Of a DNA stretch of 64,000 nt, positions 23,099 through 32,375 are shown one piece after another. The stretch lies in contig JAJSPD010000079.1 of the NCBI GenBank assembly GCA_021307315.1, positions 124,001-188,000 on the forward strand. The letters run 5' to 3'. The notes under the pieces were generated by a model. That model saw only the letters and a list, made by a program, of their open reading frames with translations. It was not told the DNA's origin and did no database searches. The stretch is from Bisporella sp. PMI_857 (lineage: Eukaryota > Ascomycota > Leotiomycetes > Helotiales > Helotiaceae). How positions within the stretch are numbered: position 1 is the first letter of the stretch; each line of letters begins with the position of its first letter. The translations under genes and the position numbers were made by a program.

Positions 23099-23209
23099 TT
23101 ATCACAATACAACTACTTTTACAGTGCACCCGTATTTTAATATAACTATAACAAATTACTAGAAAAGTTAGCCAAAAATGTTAGTTATACTATCTAATTA
23201 ATCAGGTAA

Positions 23210-23370
23210 GCTTAAAAAGTCAGCTAAAAACGTATTGCTTTGATATTTCTGATTAAGTACTTTTTGTAAACTAATTGCTGATTCCTAATCAAGATTTGAA
23301 ATTTGATCAATTGTTATATTTTATTACCCCATTTTGCGTAGTTGCACGTTGGTCATTATATCATGCCATA
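23210..23370. repeat. Dispersed repeat, end of a TATGGCATG-type element
   Basis: The reverse complement of this stretch matches 51339-51484 almost throughout and shares its terminal part (TATGGCATG..CCAACGTGCAAC) with both ends of the foldback element at 50583-51308. It is a fragment of the same repeat family. Confidence 0.7.
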
Positions 23371-23433
23371 CTTAGCAACTTGAAACAGTGGTATATTATA
23401 TATCTGCTGACAAAAGAGACGTTAGGTGGGGTG

Positions 23434-23461
23434 GAGGTCCAACTGAGCTCAGTTGGACCTC
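23434..23461. repeat. Perfect 28-bp palindrome with nearby half-copy
   Basis: GAGGTCCAACTGAG is followed by its exact reverse complement. A half-site, AGCTCAGTTGGACCTT, follows at 23477-23492. No protein is encoded here. Confidence 0.7.
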
Positions 23462-23489
23462 TAAATTAGCGTAAAAGCTCAGTTGGACC

Positions 23490-25260
23490 TTCACGTAAAC
23501 GTTTACAAAAGGAATACTAGTAATTTTCAAGATTTAAAACAAAAATTTTTAATTTATATCAGCACGAGTTAAAAAGCAAATAGTAGAAACAAGTGAAAAG
23601 TAAAGTAAATAAACTATTTGTTATTTATTAAAACAACAAATAAAATTTTTTTGCAAACAATTATTAAATTAAGTTTAAAACGTTTACAAAACAATTACTA
23701 AACAAGTAAGTAATGTTTGTGAACGCGAAAAAAAAAAAAAATAAAGTGCTAAAGCTCGCTTAAAATGCTACTAGTAAAAAGCGGAGCTAAACGTTTTTAA
23801 AACTTTTACTTGACTTTTATTTTTTTTTTTTACAATAACACTAAAATACTAAGTTAGGATTTATTTGTTTTTTAAACGTTTTAAAACATTTTTTTTTTAT
23901 TTGTTTTAAAAACGTTTTAACTTGTATTTTTTGAAAAAAAACTAATAAGACTTAAAACGTTTAAAAAACGATTTACAAACAATATAGTATCGATTTTTAT
24001 AACTAATAGTAAATTAACAACGACTTATTTAAAGTATAACAAGCGCTTAGATAGTTGTATTTCGTTTGCTACTAATAAAGCTGTAAGTACTTTGCAACCG
24101 ATTTTTAATTGTTTTTTAAACGTTTAAAGCCGTATTAATATTCCCGCTAAAAAAGCTTTTTGTTGCGTCGGTTATATCGACAGTAATTTGTGTGCTAATA
24201 ACGTACGTATATTAATTGTTATATAATTCTTTGCTATTTGTTTTTTAATTGTTTTTAAAATAAATATTAAACTACGAACGCTTTGCGCGAATATATTTGC
24301 AAACAATATTCTTTTGTTATATTTAATAAAAAAAAAAAAAACTCGCAAATTAAGTATTAATTCTTAACCGTTTTAAGTTCGTTTTTTAAACGTTTTAGCA
24401 ATTTAAAGCAACTGTTTAAATTGAATTTGCTCGTTGCTAAAAAGCTGTTTTCGCTTATATTACGAAAATTAGTTTTTTGTATAACGTTCAATTTTTAAAC
24501 GTTTTTTAATTGTTTTTCAGCTTAAAATATCCGTGTTAATACCGAATTCGTTTTAACTTTTACTAAAGTTAGTTATTTTTAAATTTTCAAATATTTTATA
24601 TTCGTTTTTAAAACGTTTATAAAGCAGATTTTAAGCTACTAAAAACTTTTGTTAACACAAAATTTAAATAGCTGCTGCTATTTAAATAATAAACATTATT
24701 GCTTTTTCGTTTTTTATTTGTTTTCTAATCGTTTAAGCTTAACTTATTCAACAATTCGTCGTTTTTTTATTTAAACGCATTGTTTTAATTGTTAAAAAAG
24801 TATTTATAATTAAACTTTATATATTTTATATTTGTTTTTTAAACGTTTTTAAACTAAATTGCTTAATGTTGCTGCTATGCGCTATCAATTTAAATTACAA
24901 AGAAAAACAAAGTATACAGTTTGCAAAACTCGCAAAAATTTTAGTAAATACTTTTTAACTATTTTATAATCGTTTTTTAATCGTTTTTAAAGTGCTTTAA
25001 TGTTAATTTTAAAAACTAAACTAATAAAAATAATTGCTAAATTTTTTTTTTTTTTAAGCAGCTCGGCGGCAATAATAATAATACTAATAGTATTAATAAT
25101 AATAACGATAATAATAGTTTAAATAATATTTAATAGTTAATTCTTGTTTGTTTTGCAATTGTTTTGCAATTGTTTAAATAAAAAGCAAGTATAGTACAGC
25201 AAGCGTTTAAGCGTTAAGCTTTTAATTTATATTCGTTTTTAAAACGTTTCGATTGTTTAC
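23490..25260. other. Very AT-rich block with a recurring AAACGTTT-centred motif
   Basis: About 1.8 kb is extremely AT-rich, with poly-A/T runs and no ORF of note. A motif like TTTGTTTTTTAAACGTTTT recurs near 23865, 23900, 24110, 24385, 24490, 24603, 24832, 24965 and 25230, often 105-135 bp apart, with unrelated AT-rich DNA between. The base composition fits a repeat destroyed by RIP (repeat-induced C-to-T mutation), which is an inference. The LTR element starts at its right edge. Confidence 0.65.
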
Positions 25261-25441
25261 TGTTGGTATAAAGTCATGTGAACGTTCCATGACGCACAGG
25301 CCACCACCTGAATGTATTTAAGTTCTCGCTCGTAGGACGTAACTTAGAATAATCAAGAACTAAATCAACACCTTTCGACAACGAGCATACTAAGTGAAAT
25401 CACTAGTCTGCCCGTCGAGCAGTTGATATAGTCAACCGACA
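25261..25441 (+). repeat. 5' LTR (181 bp)
   Basis: It is identical to 27551-27731. It contains a GAGCATACTAAGTGAAATCA block that is also conserved in the solo LTR at 29066-29246. Confidence 0.85.
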
Positions 25442-25668
25442 CTGATCAGTAGAGGTTCTACTCTACAGATTAGCAAGGCTGATGCTTTTGTCGAAGAGAG
25501 GGGAGATTTCCGATACTTAGTAGATAGAGCATTTATTTGCAGATCTATCGACTTTGTAGAAGTCGAACTTGCTATTATCATTATTTGCATTGGAGCCAGA
25601 TACCTAGTCTGCGGACAGATAGATATAGTCTCCCGATATTCGAATAATCGCGTCGCAAGGACCTTACA

Positions 25669-26140
25669 TCTACAGCCAATTCGACGGCTCCTGCCTGCCT
25701 GCCACACTCTTTACAGCCGATCCGACGGCTCCTGCTTGCCTGCTATACACTCTACAGCCAATCCGACGGCTCCTGCCTGCCTGCCACACTCTTTACAGCC
25801 GATCCGACGGCTCCTGCTTGCCTGCTATACACTCTACAGCCAATCCGACGGCTCCTGCCTGCCCGCCATACACTCTACAAACAATTCGACGGCCTCTGCC
25901 AGCCTGCCATACACCTTTACAGACAATTCGACGGCTTCTGCCTGCCTGCCACACTCTCTACAGCCAATTCGACGGCTTCTGCCTGCCTGCTACACTCTCT
26001 ACAGCCAATTCGACGGCTTCTGCCTGCCTGCCACACTCTCTACAGCCAATTCGACGGCTTCCGCCAGCCTGCCATACCTCCTTACAGCCAATTCGACGGC
26101 CCCAGCCAGCCGGCTATACCTTCTACAGCGCTCACAACGC
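25669..26140. repeat. Minisatellite, about 41-bp unit, about 11 copies
   Basis: The unit reads roughly CTACAGCCAATTCGACGGCT followed by TCTGCCTGCCTGCCACACT. Three or four further degenerate copies lie at 26643-26780, on the other side of the gag-like ORF. Confidence 0.85.
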
Positions 26141-26188
26141 TTTATAACTTTTTGCAGACTGCTACGAATCTGCAACTATACATACAGG

Positions 26189-26608
26189 ATGAATTGTTGG
26201 ATCTGTGGCAAAGAAGGTTGCTATTCGTACAAGCACTCTTCTCAGGAACGCAAGAAAAAGCAAGGAACTCAAATTCAGGCATCTAAAGCTCAAGAACTAG
26301 CTGCGCAAGAAACTCAAGAGTTAGTCGCGTGTAAAGCTCAAGTTCAGGAACTTCAAAAAGAGTTACAAAGCAGCCAACAGCGGACTCACCAGTTTCAACA
26401 AGAAAACAGCCAGCTTCAAGCAGAAACTCGCCGGCTCCGAAAAGAAACTTACTTGCTCCGAGAAGAAACTCGCCAGCTCCGAGAAGAAAATCACCAGCTC
26501 AAAGAAGAACTTCAAAATTGCCAACTCCAGATACGCCAGCTTCAAGAAAAAGATCAATATCAAAATGAGTTTCCAGCATACCACCGCGGAAACCAAAGTT
26601 GGTGGTAA
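26189..26608 (+). CDS. Gag-like zinc-knuckle and coiled-coil ORF of the retroelement
   Basis: From ATG 26189 the ORF encodes 139 aa. It starts with NCWICGKEGCYSYKHSSQER, matching the CxxC..GCxSxxH knuckle found at the end of fungal Ty1/copia gag proteins. It continues with about 90 residues of Gln/Glu-rich heptads (LREETRQLREENHQLKEEL), a strong coiled coil. The frame is also open upstream to 25736, but that part translates the minisatellite and is probably not protein. No protease or polymerase follows. A protein this short could bind RNA or multimerise, perhaps helping packaging by an autonomous relative; that is inference. Confidence 0.6.
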   Translation: MNCWICGKEGCYSYKHSSQERKKKQGTQIQASKAQELAAQETQELVACKAQVQELQKELQSSQQRTHQFQQENSQLQAETRRLRKETYLLREETRQLREENHQLKEELQNCQLQIRQLQEKDQYQNEFPAYHRGNQSWW

Positions 26609-27019
26609 ATTTTTATAAGGACAAAAGCAAAGAGAATTCACCGATGTTCTACAGATAATCCGACGGCTCCGGCTAGCTTGCTATGCTCTACAGACAATTT
26701 GACGGCCCTTGCCTGCCTGCCATACCTCTACAGACAATTTGACGGTTTTTGCCAGCCTGCCATACTCCAAACAACCAGACGGCTTTTGCCAGGCTAATGC
26801 TTTTGCCGAAAAGAAAAGAGACTTCCGATACTTAGATGATAGAGCATTCATTTGCAGATCTATCAATTTTGTAGAAGTTAACCTTTCTTTCTTCGGCTTT
26901 TGCTAAGCTGATAATTTTGTCGAAAAGAAGAAAGACTTCCGATACTTCGATGATAGAGCATTCATTTGCAGATTTATCAACTTTGTAGAAGTCGATCTTC
27001 TTGTTTTCGTTGCTGCTCA

Positions 27020-27420
27020 AGGAAGTTATTACAGCTTCTGATTCGGTCTTTACAGTCGACCTCCTTTTTCTCGTCGCTGCCCAGGGAGCTATTACAGCTC
27101 CTGATTCGATCCCTACAGTCGACCTTTCTTCCTCCGTCGCTGCCCAGGGAGCTATTACAGCTCCTGATTCGATCCCTACAGTCGACCTTTCTTCCTCCGT
27201 TGCTGCCCAGGGAGCTGCTACGGCCTTTCAGGCTGTTACAGCTCCTGATTCCGATCCCTACAGTCGACCTTTCTTCCTCCGTTGCTGCCCAGGGAGCTGC
27301 TACGGCCTTTCAGGCTGTTACAGCTCCTGATTCGATCCTATAGTCGACCCTTCTTCCCTTGTTGCTGCCCAGGGAGCTACTACGACCCTCGAAGCTGTTA
27401 CGGTTTTTCAGGCTGTTACG
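27020..27420. repeat. Minisatellite, 63-bp unit, about five to six copies
   Basis: The unit reads GTCGCTGCCCAGGGAGCTAT, TACAGCTCCTGATTCGATCC, CTACAGTCGACC and so on. At 63 bp it keeps frame, giving repeats of VAAQGAITAPDS plus IPTVDLSSS. Later copies carry an insertion (ACGGCCTTTCAGGCTGT) and drift out of frame. Confidence 0.85.
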
Positions 27421-27550
27421 GCTTTCGACGCTATTACAGGCCTTTACAGGCGAGCTACGTACGTCTGTTACAACCTTGGCTAGATAGAAGGATATGAGGC
27501 TTTACAGGTGCTATAGCTATTTGGTTTTCAAGCTTTTAAAGAGTTGCCAG

Positions 27551-27731
27551 TGTTGGTATAAAGTCATGTGAACGTTCCATGACGCACAGGCCACCACCTG
27601 AATGTATTTAAGTTCTCGCTCGTAGGACGTAACTTAGAATAATCAAGAACTAAATCAACACCTTTCGACAACGAGCATACTAAGTGAAATCACTAGTCTG
27701 CCCGTCGAGCAGTTGATATAGTCAACCGACA
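27551..27731 (+). repeat. 3' LTR (181 bp)
   Basis: It is identical to the 5' LTR at 25261-25441. No obvious purine-rich tract precedes it. Confidence 0.85.
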
Positions 27732-27855
27732 CTACCTTTTGTTAAACACAAACTAAAAATTGTAACATTTATTGCCTAGAACCATAATAGAACATAACAA
27801 TTTAATTACTAATTTTTATATTATAAAAACACTTCAAAGTGTTCAAAGATATCAC

Positions 27856-28200
27856 TGTCACGGCCCCGGCCCAGCTCCGCTTACGGCCCCTATGTGTAAC
27901 AGCCAGGAACCATCAAACCAGTTCAAGACCCCGGATATAGAACAAAAGTCTTTCTAACTCAAGGCGAACAGGGATCTCGATCCGTGGATCTCAGGAAGAG
28001 GGACTTAAAGATGTGAACAACTGTCAATTGTTATCACGAAAAGAACAAGCTACAGACAGAAAAAAAGAAGGAAAGCAGTGCTTTATATACAGGAGACTGG
28101 CCAGGGGCCAGTCTAAGCGAGTCCTGTCGTGTCAGGGGCCAGTCCTAACAGGCCGAGCCCCAAGGGGGGCTCTAAGCGAGATGAGGCCAGGGCCGTGACA
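27856..28200. mobile_element. Diverged solo LTR-like repeat with TGTCACGGCC..GGCCGTGACA ends
   Basis: The 345-bp segment has inverted termini TGTCACGGCC and GGCCGTGACA. The interior includes a TATATA-containing block (GCTTTATATACAGGAGACTG) that could be a promoter. Its right two thirds match the reverse complement of 28540-28800. Flanking 5-mers differ, so no target duplication is seen. Confidence 0.6.
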
Positions 28201-28202
28201 GT

Positions 28203-28385
28203 CCTTACGGGAGAAATTAAGGTTTTCAGCTACGCAACGATCAGGGCTGCAAACGGCGTAAATAGCTTATGGCCAGCCACAGGCTTGCAGCCATACCAAG
28301 GCGTATGAACTAGACTGCTATGGGCTTCAGCTGTTAGAGTACTTTCGGGGATACGAAAGTCACAAGCTTGGTGACACTGTAGGAA
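28203..28385. repeat. Dispersed repeat, inverted copy of the 10.7-kb repeat
   Basis: The reverse complement matches 10665-10842 in several long blocks, including GCAAGCCTGTGGCT, GTTTGCAGCCCTGA and CCGTAAGGAC. It lies between the two inverted LTR-like copies. Confidence 0.7.
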
Positions 28386-28539
28386 AAGAATACAACACAG
28401 TCGAGGGCGAAGGATATAAAAGAAGATAGAACTCCTTGAGGGAGGGCAAGCTTGAGTATTTCATAGATTCAATGGCCTATATCTTATATCAATACATACT
28501 ATTACTTTTGCATTGCCAGTCACGTGTCGTCATAGCATA

Positions 28540-28800
28540 CGCGTCCTCACCTGTTATATTACGGTCCTGCCTGCTGCCCCCTGTTTGTTACACTTGATCC
28601 TGGCTCCTGACAAGGTTGACTCGCTTACACTGGTCCCTGGCCAGTCTCCTGTATATAAAGCGCTGCTTTTCTCCTTTTCTTCTATCTGTAGCTTGTTCTT
28701 TTTGCTATAACAATGATAGCCGTCACATTTTTGAGTCTTTCTCCTCGAGATCTACGGATCGAGATCCCTGTTCGGCTTGAGTTTTTACAATCGCTTCGAT
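28540..28800. mobile_element. Second, inverted copy of the LTR-like repeat
   Basis: Read on the minus strand it aligns with 27950-28180: AACAGGGATCTCGATCCGT, AAAGAACAAGCTACAGA, GCTTTATATACAGGAGACTG and so on. Scattered differences, mostly transitions by eye, separate the copies. Confidence 0.65.
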
Positions 28801-29065
28801 AATTTAATACAGGTCTTCTTAACGAAATTAGTTCTCTTTAGAAATAAGACTATGAAACAAACATAAGAAAGTCAGGAATATTAGTGAATTTATATCTAAA
28901 TTGTTGATTAGCTTCCCTTTAATTGCTTATAAATTTGGAAATTTCAATATAAGTTAAGCGCATTTGAATTGATTATTAATAAGTAAACTAACTTCAAATT
29001 CGCTCATATGAGAATTATATTGTAACAGTGTTAAAATACCCAAAAATTTTAAAGTGCTTTACTAA

Positions 29066-29246
29066 TGTTGGAACCCATGTAACTAGTCACGTGAAGAGTT
29101 GTGGGTCCCCTCGGGACCTGCAACCTCTTCGCGACACGTAGCTTAGAACACAAGAACAATCGACACATCTTACACCTGACGCCAACGAGCATACTAAGTG
29201 AAATCACTAGTCTGCCCGGCGACCCGTGAGATGCAGTCGACCGACA
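29066..29246 (+). mobile_element. Solo LTR with 5-bp target duplication ACTAA
   Basis: The element is 181 bp, TGTTGG..CCGACA, flanked on both sides by ACTAA (29061-29065 and 29247-29251). It has the same length and ends as the miniature element's LTRs and shares a 34-bp internal block, but is otherwise diverged. It marks a subfamily excised by LTR-LTR recombination. Confidence 0.88.
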
Positions 29247-29251
29247 ACTAA

Positions 29252-29638
29252 AGTTTAGCATAAATCGCTAGATCACGCATATTGCCGTTCTAACACTGTA
29301 AGTCAAATGTGATGGTGGATCACATGAAATTGAAAAGGATTAATGATCACGGCCAATAGGTTTGTAAACTCGATCATCTTGGGGGCTTAGCCTCGCCACG
29401 AGGCCGCGCCATCCACCTTCACTGTTCGGCAAGTAGTCGTCCAGTCAGTGAAGGTCAATCACCGTAAAAGTTCCTTATATGTAAATCACGAGTAATGGGC
29501 CCCTTGCTCGTTTAATGTACTTCTACTCTTCATATTTTCTTCTTCCCTATTTGAAGCTCTACCGTCTCCTCAAGATACCTCTGAACTTACATTCTTCCAG
29601 CTATTCTTTCCTTCTCAAGGTTTCGGAGCATTTCACAA
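29252..29638. other. Intergenic, upstream of the FAD oxidase relic
   Basis: No gene is seen; this is likely the old promoter. A TATATG near 29475 and pyrimidine-rich tracts precede the ATG at 29638-29640. Confidence 0.35.
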
Positions 29639-31443
29639 TGGTGGCCACTCCCATTCGCTCAACTCTCTTGTCACTACTATCCTTAGTGCTCGCTCTGACT
29701 GCTCTATCCGCCCCTCCAGACTTACAACAAAGTCAAGTGACCAACTCGACCTGCCGCATCATCCCCATCGACCCCTAGTGGCCGTCTAAGGCCGTCTGGA
29801 ATGAGTCGAATAGCACGACTAAACGCCATTTGATCAAACCCGTGCACACCAGGCACATCTACCATAACCCCACCTGCGACGCCGTAAGGTGTGATGTGGA
29901 CAAACTAAAATGGAACGATCTAAGCTGACGTACCTGGATCTCAGAGTCTATCTTGGCACCACCATCTGCGAACAATTCTTGCGATCCCATTCCAGCTAGG
30001 GAGATTCTCCATGAGGTCGGCGGTCACACTTATTACTCCATCAATGTAACAAGCCCACAGGATATCTCTGCGGGTTTGGAGTTTGCGCGCGATCATAACA
30101 TCCTGCTCGTCATCAAGAATACCGGTCATGAGTCAGTCTCTTAATTTGCTGCACCTCGCTGGACGTTCCGTGCTGAATGTAGCTAGTTATCTGGGAAGGT
30201 CTGTGGGCTTCGGAAGCTTGTCAATCTGGACTCATAACTTGAAAGACATGAAGTTCGTTTCGAACTACGTCGGCAATTCCTACAAAGGACCTGCGATGAT
30301 AGTGCCGGTGTTCAGGTTCTAGAGGCATATGAATTCGCAAATAAACAGGCCATATGATCGTGGGTGGTAAGTATCAATCCGTCGGCTTGGCAGGTGGCTA
30401 AAATATTGGTGGTGCCAGTCCCTTAGGTACCTTTCTGAGTCTGGGCGCCAATCAAACCTAGGAGTATGTGGCAATCATGTCGAATGGCACCCTTCTTCAA
30501 GCAGCACCTGATGAGAACTAAGATCTCCACTGGGCGCTCAGCGGAGGTGGTCCGTTACGCAGTTTGGTTGTATCCTTCAAAGCCCACGAAGACGTGCTAG
30601 TGACGGGTACGAAGTTAGATTTTGCCAAAAACAACGTTTCCGATGATTCTTAGTGGAAAGCAATCGACTTTCAGCACTCTCTTGTGCCAAACGTCGCAGA
30701 CTTCAACGGCTACACGTTCATTTTTTAAGGCAAGTGTGACTTCTCAATGTCTACACTTTTTTTGTCCCAAAGGGCATAGGCGAAGAGGTCCTCAAACTCA
30801 TTCAACCCTTGCACAATGGGCTGGATTCACTCGACATCAAGTACAATTCAAAAACAGAGTCATTCGCCACCTATCTCAAAGGATGGAAAAGCCTGATCGG
30901 TCGGACAGTGGCCGGTGAGGGTTTCATATTAGTACCCGTTAGCTGATCCGAAGAGCCCTTCTTGAGACCCCTGATAAGACTTCAAAAGTCCTCAACATGA
31001 TTGCCAGTGATTATGGCAGTTTTTTTGAGATGGTTATTGGCACCAAAATGTTGGTTGCCGGCAACCCAGACTACGCCGCTAGTCCCGCTTGGAGAATATC
31101 TGACATCTTGTTCTTTACGCCGGGCATTAGCGAACAGCACCAGTGCCAGAATCAGCAACCGTGTCGCCTTTGTCTGGACGATATGCCGTGCAATCTAACT
31201 CCGGAGAGCGGAACCTACGTGAGCGAAGCTGACATCTATGAGATCAACTTCCAGAAGCCCTTCTACGGCGACAACTACCCTCGACTCCTCTCGATCGAGA
31301 AGAATTTGACCGGTTTTACCTTTCCATGCAGTACTGGAGATAATAATTTAGAATTGAGGGATTTTGATTTTCTGGCCATTGCAAGGCAACTACACCACAT
31401 GCGAAAAGCAGAGCTCGCAACAAAGCAGAATGAAAACCATTAG
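29638..31443 (+). pseudogene. Decayed BBE/VAO-type FAD-linked oxidase
   Basis: The remnant starts MVATPIRSTLLSLL, a good signal peptide. It then shows family landmarks in order: a PxxxW motif near PSKAVW, the FAD-domain block HEVGGHTYYSINVTSPQDIS, LLVIKNTGHE, LSIWTHNLKDMKF, a degraded GG..SPLGTFLSLGANQT, DLHWALSGGG and the C-terminal FYGDNYPRLLSIEK. Stops interrupt the frame (for example TAG 29776-29778, then TAA/TAG/TGA at several conserved positions), and frame jumps occur. Several stops are explained by C-to-T change, which fits RIP decay. Intact relatives are secreted flavoenzymes that oxidise alcohols or alkaloid-like substrates. Its 3' end abuts the convergent SDR gene. Confidence 0.85.
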
Positions 31444-32375
31444 CGGCCTGTTTCAAGTTTCTTAAGCAAGGCATCAAGTTCTTTCTCCGTCCATTCCCAC
31501 AGCTTCTTTCCGAGCTTCTCATCCTTGGTTTTAGGACTTCCCTTGCCTGCAACACCGACAGGGGAATAAAACTCACCACTCACGATATCGGGTGACACAG
31601 CTGCCCATAGTTGATTTCGCACGCCGTCCTCGACAGACACACCCTGGAATGGCCGAACGGCGGCCAGTGCGAGCCGGAAGAACACACTGTCTTTGGCCAT
31701 GACACCTGTTAAACCAGTATTCACCATACCTGGGTTCACCGACACTATTTTGAGTTCTGGATGTCGGAAAGCGAGCTGCTTGGCGTAGAGAATATTGGAC
31801 AGCTTGCTCTGCCCGTAGCGTTCAACTGTTGAGATGGTTTCGCCGGTTGACTTGAGAGTATCAAATTTTATTCCCTCGGCCGGGGCTCGCGCGTGTGACC
31901 CCGAGGTCAGGGAGATGATGCGGACGTCGTTACCGATGCTAGCGGTCTTTAAGAGCAAGGGTAGCAGCAGGCGGATGAGCAAGGCATGACCAAGGAAGTT
32001 GGTCCCGAACTGAAGTTCATAGCCGTCATTGGTTAGGTCAGCTGGGTGGGCCATGATTCCAGCGTTGTTGAGGAGAATGTCGAGGCGGGAGGAAGAATGC
32101 AGGACTTGGTTGGCGGTATTGTATACTGAGGTAAGGGAGGCAAGATCTAGTGCTACAGGTGTGATTTTCACCGATGGGTTTCGGATGGTATTTTGGATCT
32201 CTGAAATAGTTTCGTTGGCCCTGCTGAGGTTGCGCGCCGCGAGCCAGATTTGTTCAGGATTGTGCCTGGCTAATTCGAGGACTGATTGTCTGCCGAGGCC
32301 AGCCGTTCCGCCAGTAACGAGAATGATCTTACCCACCAGCGAAGGGATATCGATAGAGGGTTGAAAGGATGCCAT
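31440..32375 (-). CDS. Short-chain dehydrogenase, retinol-dehydrogenase/WWOX-like
   Basis: A single exon from ATG 32375 encodes 311 aa. The NADP loop is VTGGTAGLGRQS (about 20-31), NNAGIMA follows, the catalytic Ser lies in SLTSGSHA, and the YxxxK pair in RYGQSKLSN. VNPGMVNTG follows it. Length and motif spacing fit the WW-domain-oxidoreductase/retinol-dehydrogenase-like SDR group, without WW domains. These enzymes reduce or oxidise carbonyls with NADP(H); the substrate cannot be told. The frame is intact, and it is convergent with the dead FAD oxidase, which overlaps its stop codon by a few bases. Confidence 0.92.
   Translation of the reverse strand: MASFQPSIDIPSLVGKIILVTGGTAGLGRQSVLELARHNPEQIWLAARNLSRANETISEIQNTIRNPSVKITPVALDLASLTSVYNTANQVLHSSSRLDILLNNAGIMAHPADLTNDGYELQFGTNFLGHALLIRLLLPLLLKTASIGNDVRIISLTSGSHARAPAEGIKFDTLKSTGETISTVERYGQSKLSNILYAKQLAFRHPELKIVSVNPGMVNTGLTGVMAKDSVFFRLALAAVRPFQGVSVEDGVRNQLWAAVSPDIVSGEFYSPVGVAGKGSPKTKDEKLGKKLWEWTEKELDALLKKLETGR

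Larger units (their letters stand above)
25261..27731 (+). mobile_element. Miniature LTR retroelement (non-autonomous)
   Basis: Two 181-bp direct repeats (25261-25441 and 27551-27731), identical at every position I read, begin TGTTGG and end CCGACA, the TG..CA form of LTRs. The 2.1-kb interior has no reverse transcriptase, integrase or protease. It holds a short gag-like ORF with a zinc knuckle (26189-26608), two minisatellites and three copies of a roughly 95-bp block. Flanking 5-mers (TTTAC and CTACC) do not match, so no target duplication is visible. Identical LTRs suggest recent insertion or gene conversion. The zinc knuckle resembles the Ty1/copia type. Confidence 0.85.

Noticed and set aside
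23490..25260. Regular motif array considered as a CRISPR-like array
   Set aside because: The motif is short and variable, spacing is uneven, the genome is eukaryotic, and no cas-like gene is near.
25736..26188. Long open frame rich in PAIHS/TAPACLP repeats upstream of the zinc-knuckle ORF
   Set aside because: It is only the translation of the 41-bp minisatellite; all frames are open there, so the frame is not evidence of coding.
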